Shown one piece after another: positions 55,719 through 64,000 of a stretch of DNA of 64,000 nucleotides; position 1 is the first letter of the stretch, and every line of letters starts with the position of its first letter. The stretch covers positions 1,736,001 to 1,800,000 of the forward strand of contig NZ_JABETK010000001.1 of NCBI RefSeq assembly GCF_013240295.1, read 5' to 3'. The stretch is from Neoaquamicrobium sediminum. Its GTDB lineage: Bacteria > Pseudomonadota > Alphaproteobacteria > Rhizobiales > Rhizobiaceae. Both the position numbers and the translations under genes were made by a program. The notes beneath the pieces were generated by a model. It was not told the origin of the DNA. It did not search any database and was given only the letters and a program-made list of their open reading frames with translations.

Positions 55719-56882
55719 ATGCCAAGCCTGCCCCGGATCGAGGAATATGCCGACGAGCTGACCGCCATCAGGCGCGACCTGCACGAGCATCCGGAGATCG
55801 GTTTCGAGGAGACGCGCACGGCGGGCATCGTCGCGGAGAAGCTTCGTTCCTGGGGCATCGAGGTGCATACCGGCATCGGCAAGACCGGTGTCGTCGGCGT
55901 GCTGGAGGGCAAGGGCGGCGGCGGCCGCGCGGTCGGACTGCGCGCCGACATGGACGCCCTGCCGATGGACGAGGAAACGAACCTGCCGTGGCGCTCGAAA
56001 TCGGCGGGCAAGTTTCACGGCTGTGGCCATGACGGGCATACGACCATGCTGCTGGGTGCGGCACGCTACCTTTCCGAGACGCGGGACTTTTCCGGCAAGG
56101 CGGTGTTCATCTTCCAGCCCGCCGAGGAAGGCCTTGGCGGCGCGCGCGCCATGCTTGCCGATGGGCTTTTCGAGCGGTTTCCCTGCGACGAAGTCTACGG
56201 CATGCACAACAACCCGCTCGCCACCCCCAACAAGGTTGGCGTGAAGCCGGGACCGGCGATGGCGGGATCGACCTTCTTCGACATCCATGTGAAGGGCGTC
56301 GGCAGCCATGGCGCCATGCCGCACCATTCGAAGGACCCGATCGTTGCGATTACCTCACTGGTGCAGACGCTGCAGTCGATCGTCAGCCGCAACGTGCCGG
56401 CGGTGAAGCCGGCCGTGCTGTCGGTCACGCAAATCCATTCCGGATCGGCCTACAATGTCGTGCCCGACAAGGCGATGATCTGCGGCACGATCCGCTATTT
56501 CGACGACGAAGTCCGCGATCTCATCCACAAGCGGATCGAGGAGATGTGCGAGGGCTATTCGAAGCTGTTCGGCATCGAGGTGACGGCGGATCTGCGGCCG
56601 ATCTTCACCGTACTGATGAACGACGCCGATCTGAGCGAAGCCTATCTTGAAGCGGCTTCCGATATCGTGGGCGCGGACAACATTACCACCGAGAACGAAC
56701 TGGTGATGGGCAGCGAGGATTTTGCCGACATGCTGAAGGCCGTGCCGGGTGCCTATTGCACCATCGGCCATGGGGGCGACGTGCCGGTTCACAATCCGGG
56801 TTTCGTCTTTGACGACGCCATCCTTCCGGTGGGCGCCAGCGTCATGGCGCGCATCGTCGAAAAGCGCCTGCCGCTGAGCTGA
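55719..56882 (+). CDS. M20-family amidohydrolase (hippurate hydrolase/IAA-amino acid hydrolase-like)
   Basis: A 387-aa zinc enzyme of the M20D type that hydrolyses N-acyl amino acids or small peptides. Its features are LRADMDALPMDEETNLPW, the metal site GKFHGCGHDGHTTMLLGAA (Cys and His ligands, about 99-110), FIFQPAEEGLGGARAM, the dimerisation domain around GSHGAMPHHSKDPI, and VMGSEDFADMLKAVPG. AAGGAGACG precedes the start. It sits behind the importer as a likely processing enzyme for imported acyl compounds. Confidence 0.9.
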   Translation: MPSLPRIEEYADELTAIRRDLHEHPEIGFEETRTAGIVAEKLRSWGIEVHTGIGKTGVVGVLEGKGGGGRAVGLRADMDALPMDEETNLPWRSKSAGKFHGCGHDGHTTMLLGAARYLSETRDFSGKAVFIFQPAEEGLGGARAMLADGLFERFPCDEVYGMHNNPLATPNKVGVKPGPAMAGSTFFDIHVKGVGSHGAMPHHSKDPIVAITSLVQTLQSIVSRNVPAVKPAVLSVTQIHSGSAYNVVPDKAMICGTIRYFDDEVRDLIHKRIEEMCEGYSKLFGIEVTADLRPIFTVLMNDADLSEAYLEAASDIVGADNITTENELVMGSEDFADMLKAVPGAYCTIGHGGDVPVHNPGFVFDDAILPVGASVMARIVEKRLPLS

Positions 56883-56900
56883 GCTTAACATTCGAGGGCG

Positions 56901-56925
56901 GAACCCCGACGCATCGGCGGGGTTC
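56901..56925 (+). other. Hairpin between the two M20 hydrolase genes
   Basis: GAACCCCG and CGGGGTTC form an 8-bp stem around a 9-nt loop, 18 nt after the amidohydrolase stop. No T-run follows. It may modulate expression of the next gene. Confidence 0.5.
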
Positions 56926-56969
56926 GTGCGCCCGTCCGGCGATTTCAGCCGATGCCGAAAGACGCATTC

Positions 56970-58100
56970 ATGAACCTGAACGCACTTCCCTTCGACAGCG
57001 ACGCCATGCTTTCCGGGCTGAAGCCCTGGATCGAGTGCGAAAGCCCGACATTCGACGCAGCCGCCGTCGACCGGATGATGGACCTTGCGAGCTACGATCT
57101 GGCGGCCGCAGGCGCCGAGATCGAGCGGATCCCCGGCCGCATGGGGTTCGGGGGCTCCGTCCGCGCGCGGTTTCCGCACAAGGATTTCGGCAAGCCGGGC
57201 ATCCTGATCTCCGGCCATCTCGACACCGTTCACCCTATCGGCACGCTTGAGAAGCTGCCTTTCCGCCGTGACGGCAACAAATGCTACGGCCCCGGCATCC
57301 AGGACATGAAGGGCGGCAACTACGCGGCGGTTGAGGCGGTCCGGCAGCTCGCGCTGGCCGGCATCGAAACGCCTCTGCCCGTGACAGTGCTGTTCACGCC
57401 GGACGAGGAGGTCGGCACGCCCTCGACCCGCGAGCTGATCGAGATGGAAGCGCGGAAGAACAGATATGTGTTGGTTCCGGAGCCCGCGCGCCCCGACGGC
57501 GGCGCGGTGACCGGCCGCTACGCTATCGCCCGGTTCAATCTGAAGACAGAGGGCCGGCCGAGCCACGCCGGCTGGGCGCTGAAGGACGGTCGCTCGGCGA
57601 TCGCGCTGATGGCGCGCAAGCTGCTTGAGGTGGAAGCGATGACCACCGACGACTGCACCTTCTCCGTGGGCGTCATTCATGCCGGCCAGTGGGTCAACTG
57701 CGTTTCGTCAGTCTGCCATGCAGAAGCGCTGTCGATGGCGAAGCGCCAGGATGATCTTGACCGGGGCGTCGAGGCGATGCTGGCGTTGACGGCGGAGGAG
57801 AACGACGTCCGGTTCGAGGTGACGCGCGGGGTTACCCGTCCTGTCTGGGAGCCGGACGCGGGCACCATGGCGCTTTATGAAGTGGGCAAGGCGGTGGCCG
57901 CCGAGATCGGCTTCGACCTGACGCATGGCAGCGCCGGCGGCGGCTCGGACGGAAACTTCACCGGCGCGCTCGGCATCCCGACGCTCGATTCGATCGGCGT
58001 GCGCGGCGCGGGGCTACACACGCTTGGCGAACATATCGAGGTGGACAGCCTTGCGGAACGGGCGCGGCTGATCGCGGGTCTGCTCGCCCGCCTCGACTGA
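56970..58100 (+). CDS. M20-family metallopeptidase (glutamate carboxypeptidase/CPG2-like)
   Basis: A 376-aa zinc exopeptidase: ILISGHLDTVHPIG with metal His and Asp (about 74-87), CYGPGIQDMKGGNYAAVEAV, catalytic Glu pair in TVLFTPDEEVGTPSTREL (about 138-155), and GSAGGGSDGNFTGALGIPT near the C-terminus (metal His probably in GLHTLGEHIEVDS). The family removes a C-terminal Glu or similar residue. ATG 56970 follows CCGAAAGAC; ATG 56952 in frame is an alternative. It closes the peptide operon. Confidence 0.88.
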   Translation: MNLNALPFDSDAMLSGLKPWIECESPTFDAAAVDRMMDLASYDLAAAGAEIERIPGRMGFGGSVRARFPHKDFGKPGILISGHLDTVHPIGTLEKLPFRRDGNKCYGPGIQDMKGGNYAAVEAVRQLALAGIETPLPVTVLFTPDEEVGTPSTRELIEMEARKNRYVLVPEPARPDGGAVTGRYAIARFNLKTEGRPSHAGWALKDGRSAIALMARKLLEVEAMTTDDCTFSVGVIHAGQWVNCVSSVCHAEALSMAKRQDDLDRGVEAMLALTAEENDVRFEVTRGVTRPVWEPDAGTMALYEVGKAVAAEIGFDLTHGSAGGGSDGNFTGALGIPTLDSIGVRGAGLHTLGEHIEVDSLAERARLIAGLLARLD

Positions 58101-58158
58101 AACGAGGATGCGGGCGGTAAGCGTGGTGCTGTAACGGCAAGAAGCGCGGCGCCGCGAT

Positions 58159-59631
58159 CTACCCGGCGCGCTCGGCCTCTTGCTGGAAGCGCTTCCATGA
58201 AAGGTCTATCCGGTCTCGCACGGCGGGGTTAGGCTTGTGGACCCGCGCGATCCGGACCGAGCGTTCGACGACCGCAGCAAGGTCCGCAGGCTCTGCGGAC
58301 GCGCGCGCGAGGATCGCTGCGCCGGTGGCCGACGTGTCGCGTTCGGCGACGACACGCACCTCGCGATCCAGCACGTCGGCGATGATCTGACACCATGCAG
58401 GCGACTGGGCGCCGCCTTCGGCAAGATGGACCCGCTCAAGCCCGACGCCGGCCACCTCGAAGCTTTCCAGACAGGCACGGATGTTGAAGGCGACGCCCTC
58501 ATAGACCGCGCGCACGAGATGGCCGGCTCCGTGGGTGACGTTCAGTCCCGCGAAGGCGGCAAAGCGCGATGGGTCGTTCCACGGCGTGCCGGCGCCTTCG
58601 AGGAAAGGCAGGAAAATCGCAGCGCCCGATCCTGGCTCCGTTGCCTGAACAAGGCGTTCAAGGTCGTCAAAGCCGAAGGGGCGGCCGGCAAAACCGGTGC
58701 CGAGATTGCGGAGCCAGGCGATCGAGAGGCCGCCGGCGGGGATGAGCCCAAGCCATAGTTCGCGGTCGGGCGTGACGTGCGCCATGCGCCACAGACCCGG
58801 AACCAGCGCCGGCGGCTGGTTGGGAACGGAGGCGACGATATGGCCGGCTGTGCCGAGCGTCACCGCAGCAGTGCCGGCCGCGAACGCGCCGCAGCCGACG
58901 CCGAGCGCGCCGGTGTCGCCCGATCCGGGCACGACGCCGAGGCCACGGGGCAGGCCGGTTGCTGCCGATGCCTCGGCGGTGACGCGGCCGACAATTTCGG
59001 TTGAGGCGCGGATCGAACTGAAATGGCCGGGCGCGAGGCCCGAGAGGGTCACCAGCGCCGGGTCCCATTGGCGGCTGGCGAGGTCCATCATCAGCGTCGC
59101 CGACGCCTCATTGGCATCCGTCGCGACGGCGCCAGTGAGGCGCCACAGGATGTAATCCTTGACCTGAAACACATGTCTTGCCCGCTGCATTCGCGCAGGC
59201 TCATGCCGGGCCAGCCATTGCAGTTTGGGCAGCACCGCGATCGGAGAGGTTGGGGACGAGACCTTGGCTGCAAGCGCCTCGGCATGCGAGCGCTCGAGTT
59301 CGGCGACCTCGTCGCTACAGCGCTGGTCGAGCCAGATGAGGCTCCGTCCAAGAGCCGCGCCGTCGGCATCGATCAGCACGATACCGTTCAATTGTCCCGA
59401 CAGGCCGGCCGCTATAACGCTCGCGGGGTCGATTTCCGCCATGGCGGATGCGGCAGCGGTCGAAAGCGCGCGCCACCAGTCCTCGGGCTCCTGTTCGGCG
59501 CGATCCGGTGCGGGCTTGAAGGTCTCGTAGCCGCTGCTCGCGTGAGCCGCGACCGTGCCGTCCCCACGCAGCGCCACAACCTTGACCGCGGAGGTGCCGA
59601 AATCGATCCCGAGCGTCAGGCCGTCAACCAC
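58159..59631 (-). CDS. FGGY-family carbohydrate kinase, xylulokinase-like
   Basis: A 490-aa kinase with LTLGIDFGTSAVKVVAL (phosphate loop, residues about 5-21) and AAGLSGQLNGIVLIDADGAA, the xylulokinase-type substrate motif. SLIWLDQRCSDEV, LGVVPGSGDTGALGVGCGA and HLAEGGAQSPAWCQIIADVL follow. GTG 59631 is chosen because it lies next to the kinase fold and overlaps the permease stop (the TTG at 59661 would extend into non-homologous sequence). It probably phosphorylates the imported sugar or its ketose. It is the last gene of the 3'-edge sugar operon. Confidence 0.85.
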   Translation of the reverse strand: MVDGLTLGIDFGTSAVKVVALRGDGTVAAHASSGYETFKPAPDRAEQEPEDWWRALSTAAASAMAEIDPASVIAAGLSGQLNGIVLIDADGAALGRSLIWLDQRCSDEVAELERSHAEALAAKVSSPTSPIAVLPKLQWLARHEPARMQRARHVFQVKDYILWRLTGAVATDANEASATLMMDLASRQWDPALVTLSGLAPGHFSSIRASTEIVGRVTAEASAATGLPRGLGVVPGSGDTGALGVGCGAFAAGTAAVTLGTAGHIVASVPNQPPALVPGLWRMAHVTPDRELWLGLIPAGGLSIAWLRNLGTGFAGRPFGFDDLERLVQATEPGSGAAIFLPFLEGAGTPWNDPSRFAAFAGLNVTHGAGHLVRAVYEGVAFNIRACLESFEVAGVGLERVHLAEGGAQSPAWCQIIADVLDREVRVVAERDTSATGAAILARASAEPADLAAVVERSVRIARVHKPNPAVRDRIDLSWKRFQQEAERAG

Positions 59632-60551
59632 GCCGGCCCTGCTGGTAGATGATGGCCGCAACGGCGATGACCAGACCCTGCACGATCAACTTGCCTGACT
59701 GGTCCACACCGAACACCGTCAGCAGGTTGAGGACCATGACGAGAAGGGCGGCACCCAGCACGGTTCCCACTGCGCCGCCGGCTCCGCCGCCGAACACCGC
59801 TCCGCCGAGGATCACAGCGGCAATCGAGCTCAGCACGTAGTCGGCGCCGAGGTTCAGCGAGCCGACGCCGACGAGGCCGGAAAGCAGCAGACCGCCGCTC
59901 GCCGCAAACAGCCCGCTGAGGACATGAGAGACGAGTAGCGTACGATTCACCGGGATGCCGGAATAGGTGGTGGGCAGACGGGTTGTCGCCCGCGGCGAAG
60001 ATGTAGCGGCCGATCGTGAGCCGGCGCATGAGCAGATAGGCGACGATGGCGAAGCCGAGCCAGATGAGGCCGGACACGGGAACGACGCCGATGCGGCCAC
60101 GGCCGAGCCACTTGATCACGTCGGCCATTGAGCTGCCCGGCGCGCCGCCGGTGTAAAGGAAGCCTATGCCGGTGATGATGGCGGCCGTGCCAAGGGTGAC
60201 GACGACGGCCGATGCGCGCAGCACCGTTACCAGCACGCCGTTGACGAGGCCGATGAAAAGTCCGGCGGAGAGCGCCACGGCGATGGGTACGGCTGGGGGA
60301 TAGCCGTTCCACATGGCGTGCGAGACGATGAGGTTGACGAACGCGATCGTCGCACCGACCGAGAGATCGAGCGAACGATTGGCCACGACGAATGTCTGGC
60401 CGAGCGCAACGATGCCGAGCGGTGCTGCCTGACGCAGCAGGATCATCAGGAAGGGAAGCGACAGGAACTGCGGCTGGGTGAAGGCCGCAAACACGCAGAC
60501 CGCTATCAACCCCCAGAAGGCAGGGGGAAGGGAAAGAAGCATCCTCTTCAC
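59624..60551 (-). CDS. Sugar ABC transporter permease (RbsC-like), frameshifted in this sequence
   Basis: A BPD_transp_2 permease. The first frame runs MKRMLLSLPPAFWGLIAVCVF, has hallmark ANRSLDLSVGATIAFVNL (with NRSLDLS in place of GGIDLS) and reaches FAAGDNPSA. The second frame continues TYSGIPVNRTLLVSHVLSG and VILGGAVFGGGAGGAVGTVL to 59624. The shift lies at 59966-59974. Removing one C (CCC to CC on the coding strand; GGG 59972-59974 on plus) gives 308 aa with no gap. It overlaps the other permease gene by 4 nt and the kinase by 8 nt. Confidence 0.83.
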
Positions 60552-61525
60552 AGGCCGGCCTCGCGTCTGCGGAAGAGGCTTACGGCGGCAATCAGCATCG
60601 TGCCTTTCACGACGAACTGGTAGTAGGGCGATACGCCAGCCAGATTGAGCCCGTTGTTAAGAATGCCGATGATGAGCACGCCGGCAATGGTTCCGATCGG
60701 ACCGCCGACGCCTCCGGAGAGGAGCGTGCCGCCGAGAGCCGCGCCCAGGACGCTATCGAGCCCCAGTGCGCTGCCGACATTGGGGTCGCCCGACGCGAGG
60801 CGTCCGGTCAGGTAGGCACCGGCGAGCGCGGCCGCCAGAGACGAGATCACATAGGTCGATACGCGGATTTTCGGCGCTGCGATGCCGCTTATCCAGGCGG
60901 CCTGCGGGTTCTGGCCCGTCGCATAGAGCTTCACGCCGTAGCCGGTCCCGTGCATCAGCCAGATCGCGGCGACGACGCCGGCGACGATCCAGTAGAAGCC
61001 GGCGGGAAGGCCGAGGAACGAACCGGACGCCAGCCCGACAAGTGCGCGCGGTGCAACGCCGCCGGGCGTGGGGAGGAGGATCAGGGCGATGCCCTGCACG
61101 ATCGAGCTGGTCGCCAGCGTCATGATGATAGGATGAACGCGCAGATAGACGCAGCCCATACCATTGGCGAGCCCGACGGTAGCGGCCGCGGCGAAAGCGA
61201 GCGGTATCTTGACCGGGTCGGCCAGATCCAGCGTCAGAATGGCCGAGGTCAGCGAAATAACCGCGCCGACGGAGAGGTCGAACCCGGCGCCCAGAAGCAC
61301 GAAGGTCTGGCCCAGCGAGACGAGAAAGAGGGGTGCGAGCTGGCCCGCAAGGTTCGACAGGTTCGTGCCGGAATAGAAGCTCTGGGGCACGATGACCGAC
61401 AGCGCGGCCAGCATCAACGCCAGGATCGCGAAGGACAAGGCCGCGCCGCGCTGGCGGTACCAGAACGCATCCTGCCGGAAGCGGGCAAGAAGCCTGCGCG
61501 GGGCACTTGGCGATGCGGCGCTCAT
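60548..61525 (-). CDS. Sugar ABC transporter permease (RbsC-like)
   Basis: A 325-aa permease with about ten hydrophobic segments (ALSFAILALMLAALSVIVP first). The hallmark GAGFDLSVGAVISLTSAIL lies near residue 87 and LGGTLLSGGVGGPIGTIAGV near residue 273. The GAGFDLS variant differs from its partner permease, so the two may form a heterodimer. ATG 61525 overlaps the ATPase stop by 4 nt; the longer in-frame reading upstream only shadows the ATPase. Confidence 0.88.
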   Translation of the reverse strand: MSAASPSAPRRLLARFRQDAFWYRQRGAALSFAILALMLAALSVIVPQSFYSGTNLSNLAGQLAPLFLVSLGQTFVLLGAGFDLSVGAVISLTSAILTLDLADPVKIPLAFAAAATVGLANGMGCVYLRVHPIIMTLATSSIVQGIALILLPTPGGVAPRALVGLASGSFLGLPAGFYWIVAGVVAAIWLMHGTGYGVKLYATGQNPQAAWISGIAAPKIRVSTYVISSLAAALAGAYLTGRLASGDPNVGSALGLDSVLGAALGGTLLSGGVGGPIGTIAGVLIIGILNNGLNLAGVSPYYQFVVKGTMLIAAVSLFRRREAGL

Positions 61526-63024
61526 GCCGCCTGGCTTTCGACGGCAGGCAAGGCCGCCCGCAGCAATTCGCTCTCGGTCGCGCCCTCGGCCGGAACCTCG
61601 GCGACGATCCTGCCGTCGCGGATGACAAGAAGACGGTCGCAGAGGCCGATAAGTTCTGGCAGTTCGCGCGACGTGACGAGTATTCCGCGCCCGCCGGCGG
61701 CGAACTGCCTGAGCTGGCGGTAGATTTCGCGCTTGGCGCCGACATCGACGCCGCGCGTCGGTTCCTCGCAGAGAAGGATACGGGCGCCCGCAAGCAGCCA
61801 GCGGCCCAGCACCACCTTCTGCTGGTTGCCGCCCGAAAGATCGACGACCGCCGTTCGTGCGTCCGGCGCCTTGACGGCAAGGTCCTTCATGATGCCGCCG
61901 ACCTGCTGCCGCATGCCGGGAACCCAAGACAGAATCCCACGCCGCGCGATGGCGGCCGTGGCCATGTTGGCGCCGATGTCGAGCGACAGGAACAGCCCGT
62001 CATCCTTGCGGCTTTCCGGGACGAAGCCGATGCCCGCCGCCATGCGCCGACGCTCCGAGTGCCCCTCGATCGCATTGCCGCCGAGGACGAGCGAGCCGCC
62101 ATCGGCTTTGTCGAAGCCCGCCAGAAGGCGCATAAGCTCCTGCTGGCCCTGGCCTTCCAGGCCTGCGATCCCGACGATCTCGCCCTCGCGGATTTCGAGC
62201 GACAGAGGATGCGGCGACGCCTCTCCGCGCAGATCCTTTGCGGCGAGCAACACGGGTCCGGGTTGCGCGGCGCGCGGCTCGAAGAGCTCCTCGATGGGGC
62301 GGCCCACCATGCCCTGGATGACCTCGTCGACGTCCGTTTCCGCCGCCGGCACGCAACGGACGAATGCGCCGTCTTTCATGATCGTGATGTCGTCGCAGAT
62401 CGCGAAGATCTCGCTCAGCCGATGGGAGATGTAGAAGATGACCTTGCCTTCGCCGGCGAGCCTGCGGATCAACGCAAACAGGGTCTGGACTTCGTGCGAG
62501 GCAAGCGCGGCGGTCGGCTCGTCGAAGATGAAGACCGACGCGTCGGCGAGGACCCCTTTGGCGATCTCGATCATCTGCTGCTGGCCGACGCTCAGTGCGC
62601 CGACCCGCCGGTCGGGATCGATGCGAAGGTCGAGCGCGGCAAGTGCGGCGACCGTCCTCGCCTTCATCTCGCCGCGCCCGACGGCCCTGCCGTTTTCGCC
62701 GGTGCGGCCGAGAAAGAGGTTTTCCGCCACCGACAGGTTGGGCAGCAGGGAAAATTCCTGGAAAATGGTGGAAATGCCGGCGTGATGCGCATCGCTGGGA
62801 TGGTTGAACTGGACCGTCTCGCCACGCAGGCGGATCGTTCCGGCATCCGGCCTGAACACGCCCGAAAGCAGCTTCATCAGCGTCGATTTGCCGGCTCCGT
62901 TCTCGCCCATGACGGCATGAACCTTGCCAGCGTGGCCGACGAGCTGCATGTCGCGCAGGGCCTTGACCGGGCCAAAGCTCTTGCTGAGGCCTTCGACCTG
63001 GATCAGGGGAGTGGCAGCCACCAT
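61522..63024 (-). CDS. Sugar ABC transporter ATPase, duplicated nucleotide-binding domains (RbsA/XylG-like)
   Basis: A 500-aa double ABC protein. Domain 1: [41 protein letters not shown]. Domain 2: degenerate loop [25 protein letters not shown], and [16 protein letters not shown], where the Walker B Asp is Cys-Glu-Glu rather than LDE. The first domain is catalytic in this class, so the change may be tolerated. ATG 63024 lacks a strong ribosome site; TTG 63033 is an alternative. It overlaps the permease start by 4 nt. Confidence 0.88.
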   Translation of the reverse strand: MVAATPLIQVEGLSKSFGPVKALRDMQLVGHAGKVHAVMGENGAGKSTLMKLLSGVFRPDAGTIRLRGETVQFNHPSDAHHAGISTIFQEFSLLPNLSVAENLFLGRTGENGRAVGRGEMKARTVAALAALDLRIDPDRRVGALSVGQQQMIEIAKGVLADASVFIFDEPTAALASHEVQTLFALIRRLAGEGKVIFYISHRLSEIFAICDDITIMKDGAFVRCVPAAETDVDEVIQGMVGRPIEELFEPRAAQPGPVLLAAKDLRGEASPHPLSLEIREGEIVGIAGLEGQGQQELMRLLAGFDKADGGSLVLGGNAIEGHSERRRMAAGIGFVPESRKDDGLFLSLDIGANMATAAIARRGILSWVPGMRQQVGGIMKDLAVKAPDARTAVVDLSGGNQQKVVLGRWLLAGARILLCEEPTRGVDVGAKREIYRQLRQFAAGGRGILVTSRELPELIGLCDRLLVIRDGRIVAEVPAEGATESELLRAALPAVESQAA

Positions 63025-63071
63025 CGCATCCAAACTAAATCACAGATTTGCGCAGCGTGCCGCGCATGCCA

Positions 63072-63094
63072 TCGGCCCGGCAAGGCCGGGCCGA
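63072..63094 (-). terminator. Intercistronic hairpin after the 3'-edge sugar-binding-protein gene
   Basis: TCGGCCCGGC and GCCGGGCCGA form a perfect 10-bp stem around AAG, 17 nt beyond the binding-protein stop and before the ATPase gene. There is no T-run on the minus strand. Confidence 0.65.
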
Positions 63095-63110
63095 CAGGAT
63101 GATGATAGCC

Positions 63111-64000
63111 TCAGTTGCCGTAGAGTTCCTTCAGCTTATCGTCGGGCAGGATGGAGCCCACCCAGTAGGAATCGTTCAGATCCGGACGATAGAGCTCATC
63201 GAGGTCGGCCGAGGTATAGGGCTCGGCGACGACCTTGTATTCGCCGTAGATGTCCTGGCCATTGAGCACGCCCACGGCGGCGGCCACACCTTCGGCAACC
63301 ATCCAGGTGGGGTTCTGCGGTGCGATCGAGTCGAAGCCGGCAGACTGGTTGTCCTTCCATGCGCCGAAGAAGCCGTTATTGGCCTCACCGGTCATCGGGA
63401 CGAGATCGCGGCCCAGCTCGTTGAAGACCTCGATGCAAGCCTGCGTCATGGCGCCGCCCGACGACCACACGCCGTCGATCTGCGGGTGAGCCAGCGCAAG
63501 GCTCTCGCACGCCTGGCGGCCCTGGTCATAGGCCCACTGCGCGTAGACCTCGCCGACGACCTCGATGCCCGGATGCTTTTCGAAAACCTCCGCGGCGCCC
63601 GCCCAGCGGTCGGTGTCGACCGAGATGCCGGCGATGCCGCGCAGTGCGATAACCTTGCCTTCGCCGCCCATGGATTCGGCGAGGAATTCGCCGCCGTCGC
63701 GACCGAACTTGACCTGATCGGCGAGGATGCGGACGGTCGCCTTCTCCGTCTCGGCGTCGGCCGCGACGATGATTACGGCTACGCCTGCGTCATAGGCCTT
63801 CTCGAGCACGGGCACGACGGCAACCGGCGAGGTCGGGTTGATGACGATCGCGTCGACGCCCTGAGCCAGCATGTCCTCGACGTCGGCCACCTGCTTCGAG
63901 GGGTCGAAATTGGCGTCGGTGACGATATAGCGCTCGATCTCGGGAAACTGGGCGGCGCGCCATTCGGCTTCGGCAAGAAGCTGGACGACCCAGCTATTGC
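63111..64000 (-). CDS. Sugar ABC transporter periplasmic binding protein (RbsB-like), 5' end cut by window
   Basis: About 295 codons of a ribose-class binding protein. The signal peptide and first strand lie beyond the window. Visible segments are QLLAEAEWRAAQFPEIERYI, ADVEDMLAQGVDAIVINPTS, VIALRGIAGISVDTDRWAGA, PQIDGVWSSGGAMTQACIEV and a C-terminal PDDKLKELYGN. It heads the minus-strand sugar operon with ATPase, two permeases and an FGGY kinase. Sugar identity is not determined. The kinase and importer suggest a pentose, pentitol or similar compound. Confidence 0.87.
   Translation of the reverse strand, partial: NSWVVQLLAEAEWRAAQFPEIERYIVTDANFDPSKQVADVEDMLAQGVDAIVINPTSPVAVVPVLEKAYDAGVAVIIVAADAETEKATVRILADQVKFGRDGGEFLAESMGGEGKVIALRGIAGISVDTDRWAGAAEVFEKHPGIEVVGEVYAQWAYDQGRQACESLALAHPQIDGVWSSGGAMTQACIEVFNELGRDLVPMTGEANNGFFGAWKDNQSAGFDSIAPQNPTWMVAEGVAAAVGVLNGQDIYGEYKVVAEPYTSADLDELYRPDLNDSYWVGSILPDDKLKELYGN

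Noticed and set aside
61507..63102. 531-codon open frame opposite the sugar ATPase
   Set aside because: Pure antisense shadow of a double ABC protein with all motifs present on the minus strand.

Overview
The window is GC-rich, densely coded DNA that reads as an alphaproteobacterial chromosome or chromid of the Rhizobiales type (Phyllobacteriaceae/Rhizobiaceae-like). The pointers are a rhizobial rhaI/rhaM/rhaD locus, a glpD-glpSTPQUV glycerol ABC operon, an iolY/iolR/iolCDEB inositol locus with its own ABC importer, and many ABC and TRAP importers. It looks like a carbon-source uptake and catabolism island with a small housekeeping stretch at the left end.

Layout. (1) 1-3255: partial prolyl-tRNA editing protein, tRNA-Gly(GCC), a GMC oxidoreductase, a cold-shock protein and a small basic protein. 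(2) 3357-20453, minus strand: a 16-gene, about 17 kb putative operon headed by a DeoR-type regulator. It encodes two sugar ABC importers, a ketose 3-epimerase-like protein, two FGGY kinases, two class II aldolases, a HAD phosphatase, L-rhamnose isomerase and rhamnose mutarotase. Divergent from it is a RhaD-type aldolase/dehydrogenase fusion (20688-22791). (3) 22990-30688, plus strand: glycerol-3-phosphate dehydrogenase and the GlpSTPQUV glycerol importer, ending in a strong terminator. (4) 30858-32318: DNA photolyase. (5) 32637-44684: inositol ABC importer, iolG, divergent iolY/iolR, then iolC-iolD-iolE, a 60-aa membrane protein and iolB. (6) 44742-48777, minus strand: TRAP importer and an IclR regulator. 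(7) 48905-58100, plus strand: M81 (MlrC-like) peptidase, a Dpp/Opp-type importer and two M20 hydrolases. (8) 58159-64000, minus strand: a sugar ABC importer (substrate-binding protein cut by the window edge) with an FGGY kinase.

Themes. Most blocks pair a periplasmic binding protein and importer with the enzymes that process the imported compound. Regulators sit at divergent promoters: DeoR/rhaD, RpiR/iolY and IclR/mlrC. Palindromes or repeated half-sites are visible in these intergenic regions. For inositol, GGAA-N6-TTCC-like sites recur at three promoters. Each of the seven binding-protein genes is followed within about 150 nt by a GC-rich hairpin.

Data quality. Eight genes that are otherwise full-length homologues (rhaI, rhaD, glpS, glpU, iolE, iolB, an oligopeptide-binding protein and a sugar permease) each carry one single-base indel, mostly in short G/C runs. 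The same defect across unrelated operons points to residual sequencing or assembly error rather than eight independent pseudogenes. Gene ends for these entries are given as if the frame were restored.
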